Shown piece after piece: positions 61,245-64,000 of a DNA stretch of 64,000 bases. Origin of the DNA: Druceiella hillmani (taxonomy: Eukaryota; Arthropoda; Insecta; Lepidoptera; Hepialidae). Positions within the stretch are counted from its first letter, which is position 1, and every line of letters starts with the position of its first letter. A program made the translations under genes and the position numbers. The notes below the pieces were generated by a model. It was not told the origin of the DNA and did no database searches. It was given only the letters and a program-made list of their open reading frames with translations. The stretch lies in NCBI GenBank assembly GCA_039881145.1, contig JAYKKI010000126.1, positions 4,459,199 through 4,523,198 on the forward strand, read 5' to 3'.

Positions 61245-62099
61245 GATTTTAACACATATTTATATCTCTTTGATACATTCGAATATAATGATTGCGGTTG
61301 TAGGTGATATTTTATCTATGGGGACATTTTCATTTAAATAAATATTTATTATTCGTAATTTTTGAATCGATGAATAGAATTTCGTTTACCAAAAAGTGTC
61401 TTAGCAAACGGGCGAGTAAAGTTAATAAAATTGTTGGACGTATTTATAAGTAGCCAAGACTTATTAATTTATTGATTTAATAAACTTGATTGAATCTCAA
61501 AAAGAAATGAGCTGAAAAGAATTAACATTTTTATAGGGAATGACGGAGGATGGGAGGATTAGTATAAATATTATATAAAAGTGATATCGTTAATCATGTA
61601 GAATTCAGTCTGATTTATTGAGACGATATTTAATTAAGTTCATATAACACGCGTCTCCATTATCCAAGTCAAACAGAAGTAGAGTTTGTCATATATATTT
61701 TGGCTTGAAGTGGGAGAAATTATGTCACATCAGAATATACCATTCCAGAAGTCATGAGGATCAACTAACCCATTTGATATCGGTTAGCTCATAAATTCAT
61801 GGCCTGGGTACTGAGTACTCGAGTCCTAACTCTCTCAGCAAGAGCAGCTTATCAAGAATAGTTTTACTGTTCTCTTCATTTTGTACTTCTGTCAGTATTG
61901 TTTATACAAGTAATAACCTTGAAATATTGATTAGAAACTTCATTTAAGAACTATATTGAATCTTAACCTATTACTTATAATAATAAATTATATTGACTCT
62001 GAATCTATTAGTATAAAATATTTCTTCTGGTCTGAGAAAGAAAAGGAATTCACAGTATTTTGAGCACGCTCCAAATTGATAGTGGCTTTTCATCATAGT
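61245..62099. other. AT-rich non-coding stretch
   Basis: Nothing recognisable. Confidence 0.55.
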
Positions 62100-62400
62100 G
62101 GATATTCATCAAACCGAGATAGTCGATTTGAAAACTCTTGTAAACCGAGTTGCGTACCGAATTTATGAAGTCGTCGATTTAACAAACAACATTCATTAGA
62201 TAGTTTCACGTGAAAAATGTAATTTGAAAAAAACTTTGATGCAATTATCATAATATGATTTGAAAATTTGTATAAACTGAGTGGATTAAATCGATTTAAC
62301 AAATAAAATTCGTTAGATAGTTTCACTTTGCTCTTAAATAGCAACAAAACTTGCGGTGACAAACGTTATTTATTGCCTTGATGCAATTATCACAATATGA
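62100..62400 (+). repeat. Diverged direct duplication
   Basis: 'cgatttaacaaacaacattc' with 'ttagatagtttcac' (62175) recurs at 62291. 'ttgatgcaattatcataatatg' wording (62237) recurs at 62377. The spacing differs (about 117 and 140) because of a small insertion. The 89-codon minus frame 62362-62093 spans both copies and is not a gene. Confidence 0.75.
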
Positions 62401-62489
62401 CTTTTTCTTACAAAAAAACACCAACAAGCTAACGAAAATAATTTATTAAATCCTATGAGTGGGGAATGTCGAGTACATTTCCGATATTA

Positions 62490-62495
<6 letters not shown>

Positions 62496-62546
<51 letters not shown>
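62496..62546. repeat. (TA)n microsatellite
   Basis: About 25 TA units. Confidence 0.95.
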
Positions 62547-62550
<4 letters not shown>

Positions 62551-63499
62551 CTATTTTACATTAGATTTTCAAGTAATGCCTTATTGTGTAACTTACCATC
62601 TGCACCTCGGGGCTCCCCAAAGAAAATAGAAAGTATATTAAACATTAATCCTGAACTTAATTAGTTCTAAAGTATTTGGAAATATTAATTCAACTATTTC
62701 TTATTCCACCATTTCTTTCATATTTTAGACAGTTGCTAGTAGTTTGCAATACAGTATTAAGGGTGTGGAATATGCGTGACAATTCTGTTTAAATTCTGAT
62801 CAGTATGTTTAGAAGATCTATAAAATACTGAAAAAAAAATTAATAAAATTCTTTACTTATATAAATATTACGATACTATATTTCAGGTCTTTAATATAAT
62901 CGATACAGTTTTCTTTGTTCACAATTTAATTATCTAAACACAAAACAATAAGTTAAACTAATTTAGGATTTTTTCTTTAGTCAATGTTAACTTCAGAAGT
63001 GCCCAATTAAAATGAATTCGAAAAGTTCATATATTTATGTAAGCTGAACATGATTTTGAATTCATTATTTTTAAATCCTATATTTAAGCTTTATTTCTGG
63101 TATTCTTATGCTTATGCGACAGCTATAACATGATTTTTTAATACAAATCTTATTTTACAATAAATCTGAAGCCTTAAATTCTTACGTTTAATTCTTTAGA
63201 TCAAGAAGAGAAAAAAATCTATTTTAACTTGAATCTGGAAGAAGATAAATATATTCCTAGTTTGCCTGTCTAAAAGCGGACACTGAAGAAAAGCCCAATA
63301 TTATAAATGGGACGATCACCCGCTGAAATGTCAAAATTATCTTTTTCTTTTTCAACAATTTCGATCGAATGAATCTCGACACCGATATTCAATCTCTGAA
63401 GTCTAATATTGCATCTCGAATGCGTCGATGTCAAATGGCTCAAATTACCTTTTTGTTTTTTTCTGGTTTTCAGATAACGCTAACAGAGTTATTAGCTTA
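62547..63499. other. AT-rich non-coding stretch
   Basis: No gene. The plus frame starting at 63369 reads MNLDTDIQSLKSNIASRMRR, somewhat protein-like, but leads into the duplication at 63503 and matches nothing I know. Confidence 0.4.
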
Positions 63500-63572
63500 T
63501 TTCCATGATGATTTTAGCTTAACTTCTAAATCTTTCCATGATGATTTTAGCTCGACTTCTAAATGCTTTCTA
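63500..63572 (+). repeat. Tandem duplication, 2 x 36 bp
   Basis: 'tttccatgatgattttagct' followed by 'cttctaaat' occurs twice, 36 bases apart. It lies in the open frame 63369-63611, giving FHDDFSLTSKS twice. Confidence 0.85.
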
Positions 63573-64000
63573 ATGCTTGGCTTTTATACAATTCCTGTCT
63601 TAGCGACTTAGTAGACGCTCTAAAAGCTATGATTTATAATAACAGCGAATATAATAATAATGGTTTTATATTTAATTATAATAAATAAAGGTTCTATTAT
63701 CTGTCATCGATATGACAATTTTATAATAACAATCGCATATGTTCACATAAATTGACAGTAGCACATTTTTGTCAACAGATATAAGTTTTTTTTATCACTT
63801 TGCGCTAATATATACGCTAATATGTACAAGTTTATTTATTGAAGTCATTGATGTGGTGCTTGTAAATGAGGTCTGAGAGATCTCTTTTTGAAGCCAACGA
63901 CATACAACTCTTCTTCACTTTAAATTTATATAACAAAAGATTAAATTCCTAAAAGGAAAAATGAGTTCATTAGATCGGCAGTTTTGATGAATTTAAAAAT
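63573..64000. other. AT-rich non-coding stretch
   Basis: 'cgctaatatatacgctaatatg' type wording is a short repeat near 63805-63825. Nothing else. Confidence 0.55.

Noticed and set aside
62093..62362. 89-codon minus frame
   Set aside because: It spans two copies of a direct duplication, which explains the internally repeated VKLSNE(F/C) residues.

Overview
This is eukaryotic, strongly AT-rich, almost gene-free DNA, most likely from a lepidopteran (moth or butterfly). The evidence for that is indirect. Several dispersed repeats look like ones I know from lepidopteran genomes: remnants of the type reading 'ataagggttccgttttt...ggggtac', 'gcccgcgacttcgttcgc', and 'gacggattttgatgaaattt', plus frequent 'taggtacctac' strings. 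No prokaryotic gene structure, operon, CRISPR array, rRNA or convincing tRNA gene is present. Nearly all of the longer open reading frames are chance frames in AT-rich DNA, in (TA)n arrays, in tandem repeats or antisense to old transposons.

The one convincing piece of host gene structure is near 24-25.3 kb. A GC-rich island (about 23985-24600) is followed by an AT-rich possible 5' UTR and then by a short, GC-rich coding segment (25215-25284). That segment opens with an ATG, has an in-frame stop just upstream, and ends at a GAG/GTAATG splice donor. I read it as the first coding exon of a plus-strand gene whose identity I do not recognise. If so, most or all of 25.3-64 kb is its first intron. 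Other GC-richer islands (10.6, 13.7, 18.0-18.66 and 42.7 kb) have no reading frame and could be regulatory elements.

Transposon remains can be read at protein level in three places despite frameshifts and stops: a BED-finger hAT-type transposase (31.86-33.13 kb, minus); a recurrent arthropod repeat-associated protein with an N-terminal LFC-x-VC-x-EF motif (52.4-53.56 kb, plus); and the reverse-transcriptase C-terminus of an RTE-type LINE (56.85-57.35 kb, minus). There is also a TA-flanked MITE (15.5-15.9 kb), an element with 48-bp inverted ends (28.4-28.9 kb) and a tRNA-like SINE (20.64 kb).

The rest is dominated by repeats at all scales: 13 (TA)n arrays; at least fifteen tandem arrays with units from 21 to about 300 bp, including a dimeric higher-order satellite at 18.9-20.6 kb; and about a dozen perfect or near-perfect inverted repeats that would form hairpins. 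Several TA arrays directly border hairpins or transposons. I found no new gene system. The unusual feature is the density of young hairpins and tandem duplications.
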